Below, piece after piece: positions 1 through 6,751 of a DNA stretch of 7,331 nt. The stretch is from Oscillospiraceae bacterium (GTDB taxonomy: Bacteria > Bacillota > Clostridia > Oscillospirales > Oscillospiraceae): the NCBI GenBank assembly GCA_017558545.1, contig JAFYUG010000180.1, positions 1 through 7,331 of the forward strand, written 5' to 3'. The translations under genes were made by a program, and so were the position numbers. Numbering within the stretch: the first letter of the stretch is position 1; the number at the start of each line of letters is the position of its first letter. A model generated the notes under the pieces. The model saw nothing but the letters and a program-made list of their open reading frames with translations, was not told the DNA's origin and searched no databases.

Positions 1-701
1 CCCGGCTTTTTATGCAGCAGGGGCGCAAGCTCAGGGCCGAACCAATCCTCCCTATCCTCGGCGTTGCCGTCTCGCCAAGCGCACTCCATGGCAGAACGGA
101 TGCACCTCTCAAAATTACCTGCGCTGGTGCCGAAATCCCTTGCCAAATCGGGATAGAGCACCTTGGTGACGCCGTCCAGAAGCTCCGGCTCATCATATGC
201 GGACATAATTGCCGCTCTCAGGTAGCGCCAGCCCCGCACATAGGGATTAAAGCCGCAGCGCAAAAGGGCATCGTCAATTTTCTTTTTCATGTCCTCTTTG
301 CTCTCGCTTCTTATCTCTTCCTTATCCTCGCTTTTGCCTGCGCGGACAGCCTCTATCAAGGTGCCTATGCGGCAGGGTTTGGGGAAAAAGCGCTTAACGC
401 CAAACTCGCTGGCCATTTCCGCAAGAACATCGTTGAAAAATCCAGACACGACTATGGTATAGGGCATGGTGGAGTTTTCCTTCAGGATTTTCAGGAGAGC
501 TATACCCCCCACTTCCCTGAGCAAAAGCTCCGTTATAAGCACATCGGGTCGGGTTTCTTCCGCAAGTCTTGCAGCCTCAGCGCCATCACCCGCCGAGGCC
601 GTTACAAACATATCATCCTCAGCGTCGATAATCTCCCCAAGAAGCCTTCTGAAAGTTTCCGAGGAGTCCGCTATCATAACGCTGACCGGCTTATCTATCA
701 T
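1..701 (-). CDS. Spo0A-family response regulator with degenerate receiver (3' end outside window)
   Basis: Likely a DNA-binding transcription regulator of the Spo0A (sporulation master regulator) family. 233 codons are visible; Spo0A is usually about 265 residues, so roughly 15-25 C-terminal residues lie beyond the left edge. Residues 5-120 are a receiver domain: Asp12 of the acidic patch (the usual second Asp is Ser13), Ser86 at the Thr/Ser switch and Lys108 in FFPKP. The phospho-acceptor position (PDVLITE, against PDVLVLD in B. subtilis) is Glu58, not Asp. An acidic/basic linker (about 122-140) leads to the Spo0A C-terminal domain (about 138-225), recognised by GWRYLRAAI, TKVLYPDLARDFGTS and AMECAWRDGN. 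The start at 701 is chosen because GGGGA (708-712) lies 6 nt upstream; an in-frame ATG at 704 would leave only 3 nt. Family assignment is strong. Being a paralog rather than the orthodox Spo0A is inferred from the receiver changes. Confidence 0.9.
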   Translation of the reverse strand, partial: MIDKPVSVMIADSSETFRRLLGEIIDAEDDMFVTASAGDGAEAARLAEETRPDVLITELLLREVGGIALLKILKENSTMPYTIVVSGFFNDVLAEMASEFGVKRFFPKPCRIGTLIEAVRAGKSEDKEEIRSESKEDMKKKIDDALLRCGFNPYVRGWRYLRAAIMSAYDEPELLDGVTKVLYPDLARDFGTSAGNFERCIRSAMECAWRDGNAEDREDWFGPELAPLLHKKP

Positions 702-738
702 CATTCGTCCCCACAATTCCCATCTATTTGACACCTTA

Positions 739-767
739 ATACTACCATATTCTGCTACTTAAGGCAA
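739..767 (-). promoter_or_regulatory. Predicted promoter of the spo0A-like gene
   Basis: Read on the minus strand, TTGCCT (762-767) is followed after exactly 17 bp by TAGTAT (739-744), with TGG directly before it, giving an extended -10 (TGn). Each hexamer matches the housekeeping consensus at 4 of 6 positions. Transcription would start near 732 and give a leader of about 30 nt. A SigH promoter, as used by spo0A in other sporeformers, was considered: GCAGAAT resembles its -10, but no well-spaced -35 was seen. Confidence 0.45.
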
Positions 768-787
768 TGATTTGACCCTTGCAAAAT

Positions 788-806
788 ATCGACATATTTT
801 GTCGAA
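788..806. promoter_or_regulatory. Inverted pair of Spo0A-box-like sites
   Basis: TGTCGAA at 800-806 lies within TTTTGTCGAAAAAT (797-810), a near-perfect match to the extended 0A-box consensus (core TGNCGAA). A second heptamer, TGTCGAT, lies on the opposite strand at 788-794. Together they form an inverted pair separated by 5 bp. The pair is about 20-45 bp upstream of the -35 of the predicted spo0A-like promoter, so it could act as an activator or autoregulatory site. The match is seen directly; occupancy by Spo0A or its paralog is inference. Confidence 0.6.
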
Positions 807-830
807 AAATGGGGATTGAGCAAGATGCAA

Positions 831-847
831 TGTCGATTTGTGTCGAT
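831..847 (+). promoter_or_regulatory. Tandem pair of Spo0A-box-like heptamers with 10-bp period
   Basis: TGTCGAT occurs at 831-837 and again at 841-847 in the same orientation, separated by 3 bp and each followed by TT(T). Each differs from the core TGNCGAA only at the last base. A head-to-tail pair with one-helical-turn period is the arrangement described for adjacent 0A boxes in the B. subtilis abrB promoter. The pair sits between the two divergent promoters, 30-46 bp upstream of the plus-strand -35, so either gene could be the target. Confidence 0.5.
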
Positions 848-852
848 TTTCG

Positions 853-867
853 GCATAGCGCCTATGC
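853..867. repeat. Perfect 6-bp inverted repeat, operator-like
   Basis: GCATAG-CGC-CTATGC is a perfect palindrome with a 3-nt centre, lying 9 bp upstream of the predicted plus-strand -35 hexamer. It lies upstream of the predicted start site, has no following T tract, and so is not a terminator or leader hairpin. A binding site for a dimeric regulator is possible; no regulator is identifiable. Confidence 0.35.
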
Positions 868-876
868 GCGAAATTC

Positions 877-904
877 TTGCATATCAAAAAAAGATGTATA
901 TAAT
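877..904 (+). promoter_or_regulatory. Predicted promoter toward the lipoprotein gene
   Basis: TTGCAT (877-882) and a perfect TATAAT (899-904) are separated by 16 bp, in an A/T-rich tract. The -35 is weak (3 of 6 consensus positions). Transcription would begin near 911, giving a leader of about 270 nt before the lipoprotein start at 1180, unless a nearer promoter that I did not recognise is used. The long leader contains the remnant reading frames described separately. Confidence 0.5.
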
Positions 905-933
905 ATTCTTGAATTAATTTTCCTAATTTTTTG

Positions 934-1017
934 ATGGGTGGTGTATGGAGATTGCTTATTTATATGGCACTTATTGATAGTCCTTCCGATAAATCAAAAT
1001 TTATTGCCCTACTTATC
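934..1017 (+). pseudogene. Possible remnant of a sigma-70-family gene start
   Basis: A 27-codon frame from ATG 934 to TGA 1015-1017 contains LIYMALIDSPSDKSKF. This resembles the conserved N-terminus of small sigma-70-family factors in Clostridia, which often begin with a hydrophobic stretch, then (A)LIDSPEDKSKFE, followed by LYxKYR. Here the resemblance ends after KFIAL and stops follow in this frame, so the rest of a sigma factor is absent. The similarity is from memory of the family and covers fewer than 20 residues. It could instead be a short leader peptide or chance. Confidence 0.25.
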
Positions 1018-1141
1018 TGATATTTGTGATTTTGGAATTCGTGTTGAACTGAACTCTCCAAAAACTGAGCTTACATTCGACTTGCTCGATCGCTGCGGTA
1101 ACCATACTACTCAAAAGGTAACCATTACCAAGCTCTCATAA
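938..1141 (+). other. Short unrecognised reading frame, 67 codons, doubtful
   Basis: This frame opens at GTG 938, overlaps the sigma-like remnant in another frame, and ends at TAA 1139-1141, 38 bp before the lipoprotein gene. The first ~30 codons look non-coding, with no good ribosome site for the GTG. The last ~35 codons, from about GIRVELNSPKTELTFDLLD onward, read like protein, so the end of a disrupted gene is possible. I do not recognise the family. AT content is higher than in flanking genes. It may not be expressed. Confidence 0.2.
1097..1129. repeat. 9-bp direct repeat, 20-bp period, with small hairpin
   Basis: GGTAACCAT occurs at 1097-1105 and 1117-1125. The second copy continues as GGTAA-CCA-TTACC (1117-1129), a 5-bp inverted repeat. 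The spacing is about two helical turns and the pair lies 50-80 bp upstream of the lipoprotein start. It may be an operator, or chance within the last codons of the doubtful frame ending at 1141. Confidence 0.25.
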
Positions 1142-1179
1142 TCATATATTCACTTAGCAAGAATTGAGGAAATACATCG

Positions 1180-2553
1180 ATGAAAAGATTTCTGATAGTT
1201 ATTCTCCTACCCCTTTCGCTGTGTCTGCTGTCTGGCTGCGGAAAGCTTCCTGCTGACGCAGACTTTAATTCCGACTCCGAGGCTCGGGAGCAGATGCTGA
1301 AAAAAGTTATTCGGGTTTTAAGGTCGGACATGGATTTCGGCGGCAGAGATGAAGCCATACTATCTGGCGGCAACGGCAGTTGGGACGATTCCACCCGCAC
1401 GGTGCTCAGTCTGGACATAAAAAGCCGCAAGGGAGCAAAGCTTCTTTTCGGCTGCGTGGAAAACTGCTGCGCCATCAAAGACATAACGGACTTAAGTCCC
1501 GAAGAAAGCTATCTGCCCATTAAATCCGGTGCTCATGAGCTTTGCACCTTCAAATGTCTTCACATTCAAATTCCCGATAACGGACGAAGCTACTGCATAG
1601 AGTTTTCCGACGAGGACTCAAAAAGTCTCTATGAATACGCCCACAGCCTTGGTCTCAACTCCCTCCCGCAGAGCGAAGATGCCGCCACCCGGGCAACAGC
1701 AGATTTTTTAGAGGATGTTATCAGGCACCTGGATCAGAGGATAGATTACAGCGGCAGCGACATAATAGCAGCTTATAAATCCGGAGACGAAATCAGCCTC
1801 TCCGCGCTGGAAATACATGAAAAGGAAACTGCCGAACTTCTTTTCGAATGCATAAGAAGCGCCGATGCGGTCTATGACATAACAAATGCGACAGCGCCCA
1901 TAGATTACAGATACTTCCCCGTATTTGCGAACTCCTACGAACAGATTTGCAGTTTTGAAAGCGTTATTTTTCCCTCTCCGGCAAGCGGACGCATTATTTA
2001 CATAGCGTTCAGAAGTGAAGACTCCCGTGCCCTTTGCGACTATCTGCTGTCTGAAGCAGAAAAATCTCCCCCCGGCAAGGTAGGCGGCCTGTATTCCACC
2101 ATTACCGAACTTAAGCCGGTAGTATTTTCTGATTCAGAGGAGCTGAAAGCTTATCTGCGCGAAAACGCACCCGAGGGATTTAGCGAGTTCTACGTCCCGG
2201 ACCCCAGTGCCTTCCCCTCTTATTCCCTGCTCAGAATTGAGGTTTTAGGAGATAATGTCAGCTTCCTTTATATGCCCGCGGACGATGTTGATAGCGATTG
2301 GGACGAACGCATAGGCATAAGCGTCCATTTTTGCTTGGGTGATGAAACTGAGCTTGAGGATATAGAAAGCCACAGGGGTCTTTTTATCCACCCAAGCGGT
2401 CATGTTTCCTCGGGCTATATTTATGACGAGGCTACCGGAGAGCTTTTCTTTGTGAAAGGCGAAAGTCTGATCACCGTTCATGTTCCCGGCGAAATAAATG
2501 ACTATCTGGATTTGAAAAATATTTTCTCAATGAAGAAAATAAGTCTCGAATAA
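1180..2553 (+). CDS. Putative lipoprotein with two tandem ~120-residue repeats, unknown function
   Basis: A 457-residue exported protein, function not recognised. A lipoprotein signal peptide is clear: basic MKR, a hydrophobic core, then the lipobox LSGC with Cys20 as the lipidation site, so it should be anchored to the outer face of the membrane. Residues about 36-156 and 171-291 are diverged copies of one domain: LKKVIRVL / LEDVIRHL, AKLLFGC / AELLFEC, DIT, HELCTF / EQICSF, EDSKSLYEY / EDSRALCDY. Two cysteines per copy align (92 and 122; 224 and 257), suggesting a disulfide in each. The third region (about 300-457) differs, with FYVP and SLLRIEVLGDNVSFLYMP recalling domains found with clostridial anti-sigma or RsgI-like proteins; this link is weak. 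GAGGA at 1166-1170 lies 9 nt before the ATG. It diverges from the spo0A-like gene and converges on polC. No paralog is nearby. Confidence 0.85.
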   Translation: MKRFLIVILLPLSLCLLSGCGKLPADADFNSDSEAREQMLKKVIRVLRSDMDFGGRDEAILSGGNGSWDDSTRTVLSLDIKSRKGAKLLFGCVENCCAIKDITDLSPEESYLPIKSGAHELCTFKCLHIQIPDNGRSYCIEFSDEDSKSLYEYAHSLGLNSLPQSEDAATRATADFLEDVIRHLDQRIDYSGSDIIAAYKSGDEISLSALEIHEKETAELLFECIRSADAVYDITNATAPIDYRYFPVFANSYEQICSFESVIFPSPASGRIIYIAFRSEDSRALCDYLLSEAEKSPPGKVGGLYSTITELKPVVFSDSEELKAYLRENAPEGFSEFYVPDPSAFPSYSLLRIEVLGDNVSFLYMPADDVDSDWDERIGISVHFCLGDETELEDIESHRGLFIHPSGHVSSGYIYDEATGELFFVKGESLITVHVPGEINDYLDLKNIFSMKKISLE

Positions 2554-2631
2554 TCCCACTTCAAGCTGCGTGTCATGAATAAAAATCCGTTCGTTTCCTC
2601 ATTCAGCATTTAGAATAAACAGAGAAAAAGG

Positions 2632-2675
2632 AAACTCCCCCAGCACATCAATGTGATATGCAGGGGGAGTTTTTT
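2632..2675 (+). terminator. Intrinsic terminator between convergent genes
   Basis: AAACTCCCCC (2632-2641) pairs perfectly with GGGGGAGTTT (2663-2672), a 10-bp GC-rich stem, followed by a run of six T (2670-2675). The loop can form a smaller CACA-TCAA-TGTG hairpin. It ends the lipoprotein transcript. On the minus strand the same stem is followed by a T-rich stretch (complement of 2625-2629), so it probably also ends the ispG-polC transcript. Confidence 0.9.
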
Positions 2676-2692
2676 CCGTTATCGTCCAAAAA

Positions 2693-5600
2693 TCAAAACA
2701 GAGTCATCTGGCTGGTATCGGGCATATCGCCCAGAGCGCCCAGATTTTTGAGAATTTCAATATGGCTTTGGCTGACCTTGGGGCAGGCGGCGGAGACATC
2801 TTCGATGGAGACGAAGGTAAGTCCCTTTTTGGTGCAGGCTGCAAGGTCTCTTGCGGCGGTTTCGCCAAGGCCGGAGATGGAGACGAAGGGAGCGCGAAGC
2901 TGTTTGTCTCCAACAAGCTTGAACTTGGTGGCATCGGACTCATAGAGGTCTATGGGGGCGAAGCTGAGGCCGCGCATATAGAATTCATACACCGCTTCAA
3001 GGGTGGTGAGCAAATCTTCCTCGTTGGCGGTGGGCTTGGGGTTATTCTGGATATCCTTCATTTTCTTCTTAACGGCATCCAGTCCCTGAGTCATGCTCTC
3101 GGCATCGAAGGTGTTTTTTTGACTGCGGCGGTAGAAATAGGCCGCATAGAAAGCCTGGGGGTAATGCACCTTGAAATAGGCAATGCGGAAGGCCATCATA
3201 ACGTATGCAACCGCGTGAGCCTTGGGGAAGAGGTAGGCTATCTTGGCAAGAGACTCAATATACCACTCGGGCACACCAAGCTCCTCCATTTTCTCTCTCC
3301 AGCCCTCGCTGAAGCCGCCCTTTTTCACCTTGCCCTTACGGACGGCCTCCATTATCTTAAAGGCCATCTTGGGCTCCATGCCCTTTTCGATGAGATAGAG
3401 CATAATATCGTCGCGGCAGCCAACGGTTTCCTTAACGGAGGCGGTGCCGGAGGTTATGAGGTCCTTGGCGTTGCCCAGCCACACGTCGGTACCGTGGCTG
3501 AAGCCGGAAAGACGGACAAGGATATCAAAGCCTTCGGGCTGGGTGTCCACAAGCATCTGGCGGGTGAAGCCCGTGCCGAACTCGGGAATGCCTATGGAGC
3601 CGGTTTTGCCTATGACGGGGTCATCGTCGGGGAGCCCCAAGGGAGAGGGAGAGCGGAAGATTTCCATGGTGTCCGGGTCATCAAGGGGGATGCGCTTTGC
3701 ATCCACGCCGGTCATATCCTCAAGCATACGGATCATGGTGGGGTCATCATGACCCAGCTCGTCCAGCTTGAGCAGGTTATCTTCCATGCAATGATATTCA
3801 AAATGGGTGGTGATAATATCGCTTTCCGGGTCATCGGCAGGATGCTGCACGGGGCAGAAGTCCGTTACATCCATATCCTGCGGAATAACAACAAGGCCGC
3901 CGGGGTGCTGGCCGGTGGTGCGCTTAACGCCTACGCAGCCAAGGGCAAGACGGTTTTCCTCGGCCTTGGTGACCTTAATTCCGCGCTCTTCAAGATACTT
4001 CAGAACATAGCCATAGGCGGTTTTTTCCGCCAGAGTGCCTATTGTTCCCGCGCGGAAAACATGGTCGGAGCCGAAGAGCTCTTCGGTGTATTTATGAGCC
4101 TTGGCCTGATATTCGCCGGAGAAGTTAAGGTCGATATCGGGGGTTTTTTCGTTGCCGGGGAAGCCGAGGAAGGTTTCGAAGGGGATATCGAAGCCATCCT
4201 TCATAAGCTTTTCGCCGCAAACGGGGCAGGTTTTATCGGGCATATCCGCGCCGCAGCCCCAGCCCTTTCCGCTTTCGAAGTCGCTATAGCGGCACTTTTC
4301 GCAGCGGTAATGGGCGGGCAGGGAGTTAACCTCCGTAATGCCGGACATATAGGCAACGATGGAAGAGCCAACGGAGCCACGGGAGCCCACCAGATAGCCG
4401 TTTTCCAAAGAATTTTGGACAAGCTTCTGAGCGGACATATAGATAACATCATAGTGGTGACCCAGTATGGTGTCCAGCTCGATATCAACGCGCTCTTTTA
4501 CAAGGGCGGGGGGATTATCGCCATAGAGAGAATGCATCTTCTCATAAACAAGGCGCTTAAGCTCCGTATCGGAGTTTTCGATCTTGGGAGCAAAGAGTAT
4601 GCCCTTGGGCAGAAGCTCAATATCCTCGCACTGGTCGGCAATGGCATTGGGGTTGCCTATAACCGCGTCGTAACAGTCCTTCTCGCCCAGATAGGCAAAC
4701 TCCTCCATCATTTCCTCGGTGGTCTTGAAATAGATGGGCAGGGACTTATCCGCATCGGCAAACTTCTTGGCGGCAAGAAGAATATGGCGGTAAATTTCGT
4801 CCTCGGGGTCAAGGAAGTGTACGTCGCCGGTGGCAACAATGGGCTTATGCAGCTGGTGGGCAATTTTCACAACGCGGCGGTTAAGGTCGCGAAGGCCCTC
4901 ATCGTCCTTAACTGTGCCGTTTTCAATCATGAAACGGTTATTGCAAATGGGCTGAATTTCAAGGAAGTCATAAAATTCGCCAATTCTTCTAAGCTCGGCA
5001 TCGCTCTTGCGGCGGACTACGCCCTCGAAAAACTCGCCGGCTTCGCAGGCGGAGCCTATGATTATGCCTTCTCTATGCTCCAAAATTACGCTCTTGGGGA
5101 TAATGGGGTTGCGGTGGAAGTTTTCCAGATAGCTTTTGGAAATCATCTTATAGAGGTTTTTAAGTCCCACCTTGTTCTTGACAAGGAAGATGATATGCTT
5201 GGCCTTCTGGCTGCGAACGCCGGTCTTTTTAACCTGCAAAAGGGCGGTTTCAATATCGTCTATGGTCTCCGCGCCCTTTTCCTTCAGCATGGGGATGAAT
5301 TTATCCATTATGCGGGCAACCACCATGGCGTCATCGGAAGCTCTGTGGTGGTTAAATTCGGGCAGGGAGAGGTAGTTGCTTACCACATCCAGCTTATGGC
5401 GCTTGAGATGGGGCAGGAGGGTTTGAGCCAGCACAAGAGTGTCAAGATAAACGGGGTCAAAATCTATGGCGTAGCGCTCGGCGCAGGCGGCCATAAAGCC
5501 CACGTCGAAGTCCGCGTTATGGGCGATGATGGGTCTGTCTCCGCAGAAATTCATAAAGGCGCGGAGAGCCTCATCTTCCTTGGGAGCCCCTGCAACCATA

Positions 5601-6742
5601 CTGTCGCTGATGCCGGTGAGGCGGACTATATTCTCGGGGATGGGCATACCGGGGTCAACAAAGGTGTTGAAAGTATCCAGTATTTCTCCCCCGCGGAAAA
5701 TAACGGCGCCAATTTCCGTCATGCGATCCCGGTCGGAATAGAGGCCGGTGCACTCAATATCAAAGGCAACGAACTCAGTATCAAGACTGAGGGAGCTTAC
5801 GCCGTGGACAGCAAGGCGCTCGTCCACATCGTTTATGTAGTAGCCCTCAAGGCCATAGATAACCTTTATGCCGGCCTTTTCTGCGGCGTGCCATGCATCG
5901 GGGAAGGCCTGAGCGCAGCCATGGTCGGTGATGGCAACAGCCTTATGACCCCATTTGGCAGCGCGCTTAACAAGGGCTGCGGGGTCGGTGAGGGCGTCCT
6001 GAGTGGAAAAGCGGGTATGCATATGAAGCTCAACACGCTTTTCTGCGGCATTATCCATGCGGATGGGGGGAGCCTTGGCCTCCTGAATGAATCGGGGGGT
6101 CAGCACAAGGTCATCATCATAGCGGTTATAGCTCATCTCGCCGCCAACCGTGAGATACATTCCGTTTTTGATCTTGTCCACAACTTCCCTATCGGGGGAT
6201 TTATCCTTGATATACTTGGAAACATGGACAGAGCCCTTGTCGTCCGTTATGCAAAAGCTCAGCACAGCCGCCTGATGCTTGGGCAGCTCGCGGCTATCCA
6301 CGGCGAAAACGCGGCCGCGGACAACGGCTTCCACAGTTTCCGTGCTGATGGTGTCCATGCCTATAACTTCGCCTCGGGCGCTCTTGCCCATAATCATATC
6401 GCCGCCGGTGATGGCAGGCGCAGGAGCGGAGCGGAAAAACTTTTTCTCGCCGCTCTGAGTTTGGGGCGCAGACTCCTTCTTGGGGTTTGGCTTAAACTCG
6501 GGCTTGGGGTAGTCGGGATGAATCTCTATTGAATTAAGGGAAAATTCTCCTGCTATGGTGTCCTGAATAATTTTCAGCTCGGCAGGAGCGGGCATTTGGG
6601 CAAAAAATGCCTCAGCATATAAAGAACGGTTTTCCTTTTCCACTATAACGGCGCTGAGAGTGGCCTTGTCAAGACCGCCGCACATTCCGGCGCAGCTATT
6701 GCAGCAGGGAAAAACCTGCAAAAATCCTATTTTTTCTGCCAT
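2693..6742 (-). CDS. polC: DNA polymerase III alpha subunit, PolC type (EC 2.7.7.7), with 3'-5' exonuclease
   Basis: The replicative polymerase of low-GC Gram-positives, acting at the replication fork with built-in proofreading. 1349 residues, complete, against 1437 in B. subtilis. Order: N-terminal domain (1-80), Pro/Lys linker (about 78-110), OB fold (about 135-220), PHP domain (about 235-310, HMHT at 240-243, ITDHG at 271-275), inserted DnaQ-like exonuclease (about 322-485: D328/E330, NADFD ending D413, H466/D471), the rest of PHP, then palm and fingers. A zinc site is C814, C817, C839, C842; the catalytic pair is D869 and D871 in PDIDLNFSGEY. Other PolC landmarks are KRTTGQHPGG (940-949) and FPKAHAVAY (1172-1180). 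The end QMTLF is a clamp-binding motif like QLSLF of B. subtilis. The ~90-residue shortfall lies before the PHP domain. AAGGA (6749-6753) overlaps the ispG stop, 6 nt before ATG 6742, suggesting translational coupling. Confidence 0.98.
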   Translation of the reverse strand: MAEKIGFLQVFPCCNSCAGMCGGLDKATLSAVIVEKENRSLYAEAFFAQMPAPAELKIIQDTIAGEFSLNSIEIHPDYPKPEFKPNPKKESAPQTQSGEKKFFRSAPAPAITGGDMIMGKSARGEVIGMDTISTETVEAVVRGRVFAVDSRELPKHQAAVLSFCITDDKGSVHVSKYIKDKSPDREVVDKIKNGMYLTVGGEMSYNRYDDDLVLTPRFIQEAKAPPIRMDNAAEKRVELHMHTRFSTQDALTDPAALVKRAAKWGHKAVAITDHGCAQAFPDAWHAAEKAGIKVIYGLEGYYINDVDERLAVHGVSSLSLDTEFVAFDIECTGLYSDRDRMTEIGAVIFRGGEILDTFNTFVDPGMPIPENIVRLTGISDSMVAGAPKEDEALRAFMNFCGDRPIIAHNADFDVGFMAACAERYAIDFDPVYLDTLVLAQTLLPHLKRHKLDVVSNYLSLPEFNHHRASDDAMVVARIMDKFIPMLKEKGAETIDDIETALLQVKKTGVRSQKAKHIIFLVKNKVGLKNLYKMISKSYLENFHRNPIIPKSVILEHREGIIIGSACEAGEFFEGVVRRKSDAELRRIGEFYDFLEIQPICNNRFMIENGTVKDDEGLRDLNRRVVKIAHQLHKPIVATGDVHFLDPEDEIYRHILLAAKKFADADKSLPIYFKTTEEMMEEFAYLGEKDCYDAVIGNPNAIADQCEDIELLPKGILFAPKIENSDTELKRLVYEKMHSLYGDNPPALVKERVDIELDTILGHHYDVIYMSAQKLVQNSLENGYLVGSRGSVGSSIVAYMSGITEVNSLPAHYRCEKCRYSDFESGKGWGCGADMPDKTCPVCGEKLMKDGFDIPFETFLGFPGNEKTPDIDLNFSGEYQAKAHKYTEELFGSDHVFRAGTIGTLAEKTAYGYVLKYLEERGIKVTKAEENRLALGCVGVKRTTGQHPGGLVVIPQDMDVTDFCPVQHPADDPESDIITTHFEYHCMEDNLLKLDELGHDDPTMIRMLEDMTGVDAKRIPLDDPDTMEIFRSPSPLGLPDDDPVIGKTGSIGIPEFGTGFTRQMLVDTQPEGFDILVRLSGFSHGTDVWLGNAKDLITSGTASVKETVGCRDDIMLYLIEKGMEPKMAFKIMEAVRKGKVKKGGFSEGWREKMEELGVPEWYIESLAKIAYLFPKAHAVAYVMMAFRIAYFKVHYPQAFYAAYFYRRSQKNTFDAESMTQGLDAVKKKMKDIQNNPKPTANEEDLLTTLEAVYEFYMRGLSFAPIDLYESDATKFKLVGDKQLRAPFVSISGLGETAARDLAACTKKGLTFVSIEDVSAACPKVSQSHIEILKNLGALGDMPDTSQMTLF

Positions 6743-6751
6743 TATCTATCC

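Noticed and set aside
12..731. A 239-codon open frame on the plus strand at the left edge
   Set aside because: It lies opposite the Spo0A-family gene, whose minus-strand translation matches the family over its whole length. The plus-strand product has no recognisable motifs and overlaps the predicted promoter.
810..817. A SigH-type promoter for the spo0A-like gene
   Set aside because: A GAAT-type -10 exists near 751-757 on the minus strand, but no -35 matching RNAGGAWWW was found at the right distance.
945..977. A 10-codon frame beginning MEIAYLYGTY, considered as a signalling or leader peptide
   Set aside because: Too short, no signal-peptide character, and no regulatory codon run or attenuator hairpin follows it.
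1125..1484. A 119-codon minus-strand frame over the start of the lipoprotein
   Set aside because: It overlaps a clear lipoprotein signal peptide and ribosome site on the other strand, and its product shows no protein-like features.
2762..6532. A 1256-codon open frame on the plus strand opposite polC
   Set aside because: It is a mirror of the polC codon pattern. The translation is rich in Gly/Ala/His/Ile with no recognisable domains and no ribosome site, and the minus strand here encodes a full PolC with all catalytic motifs.
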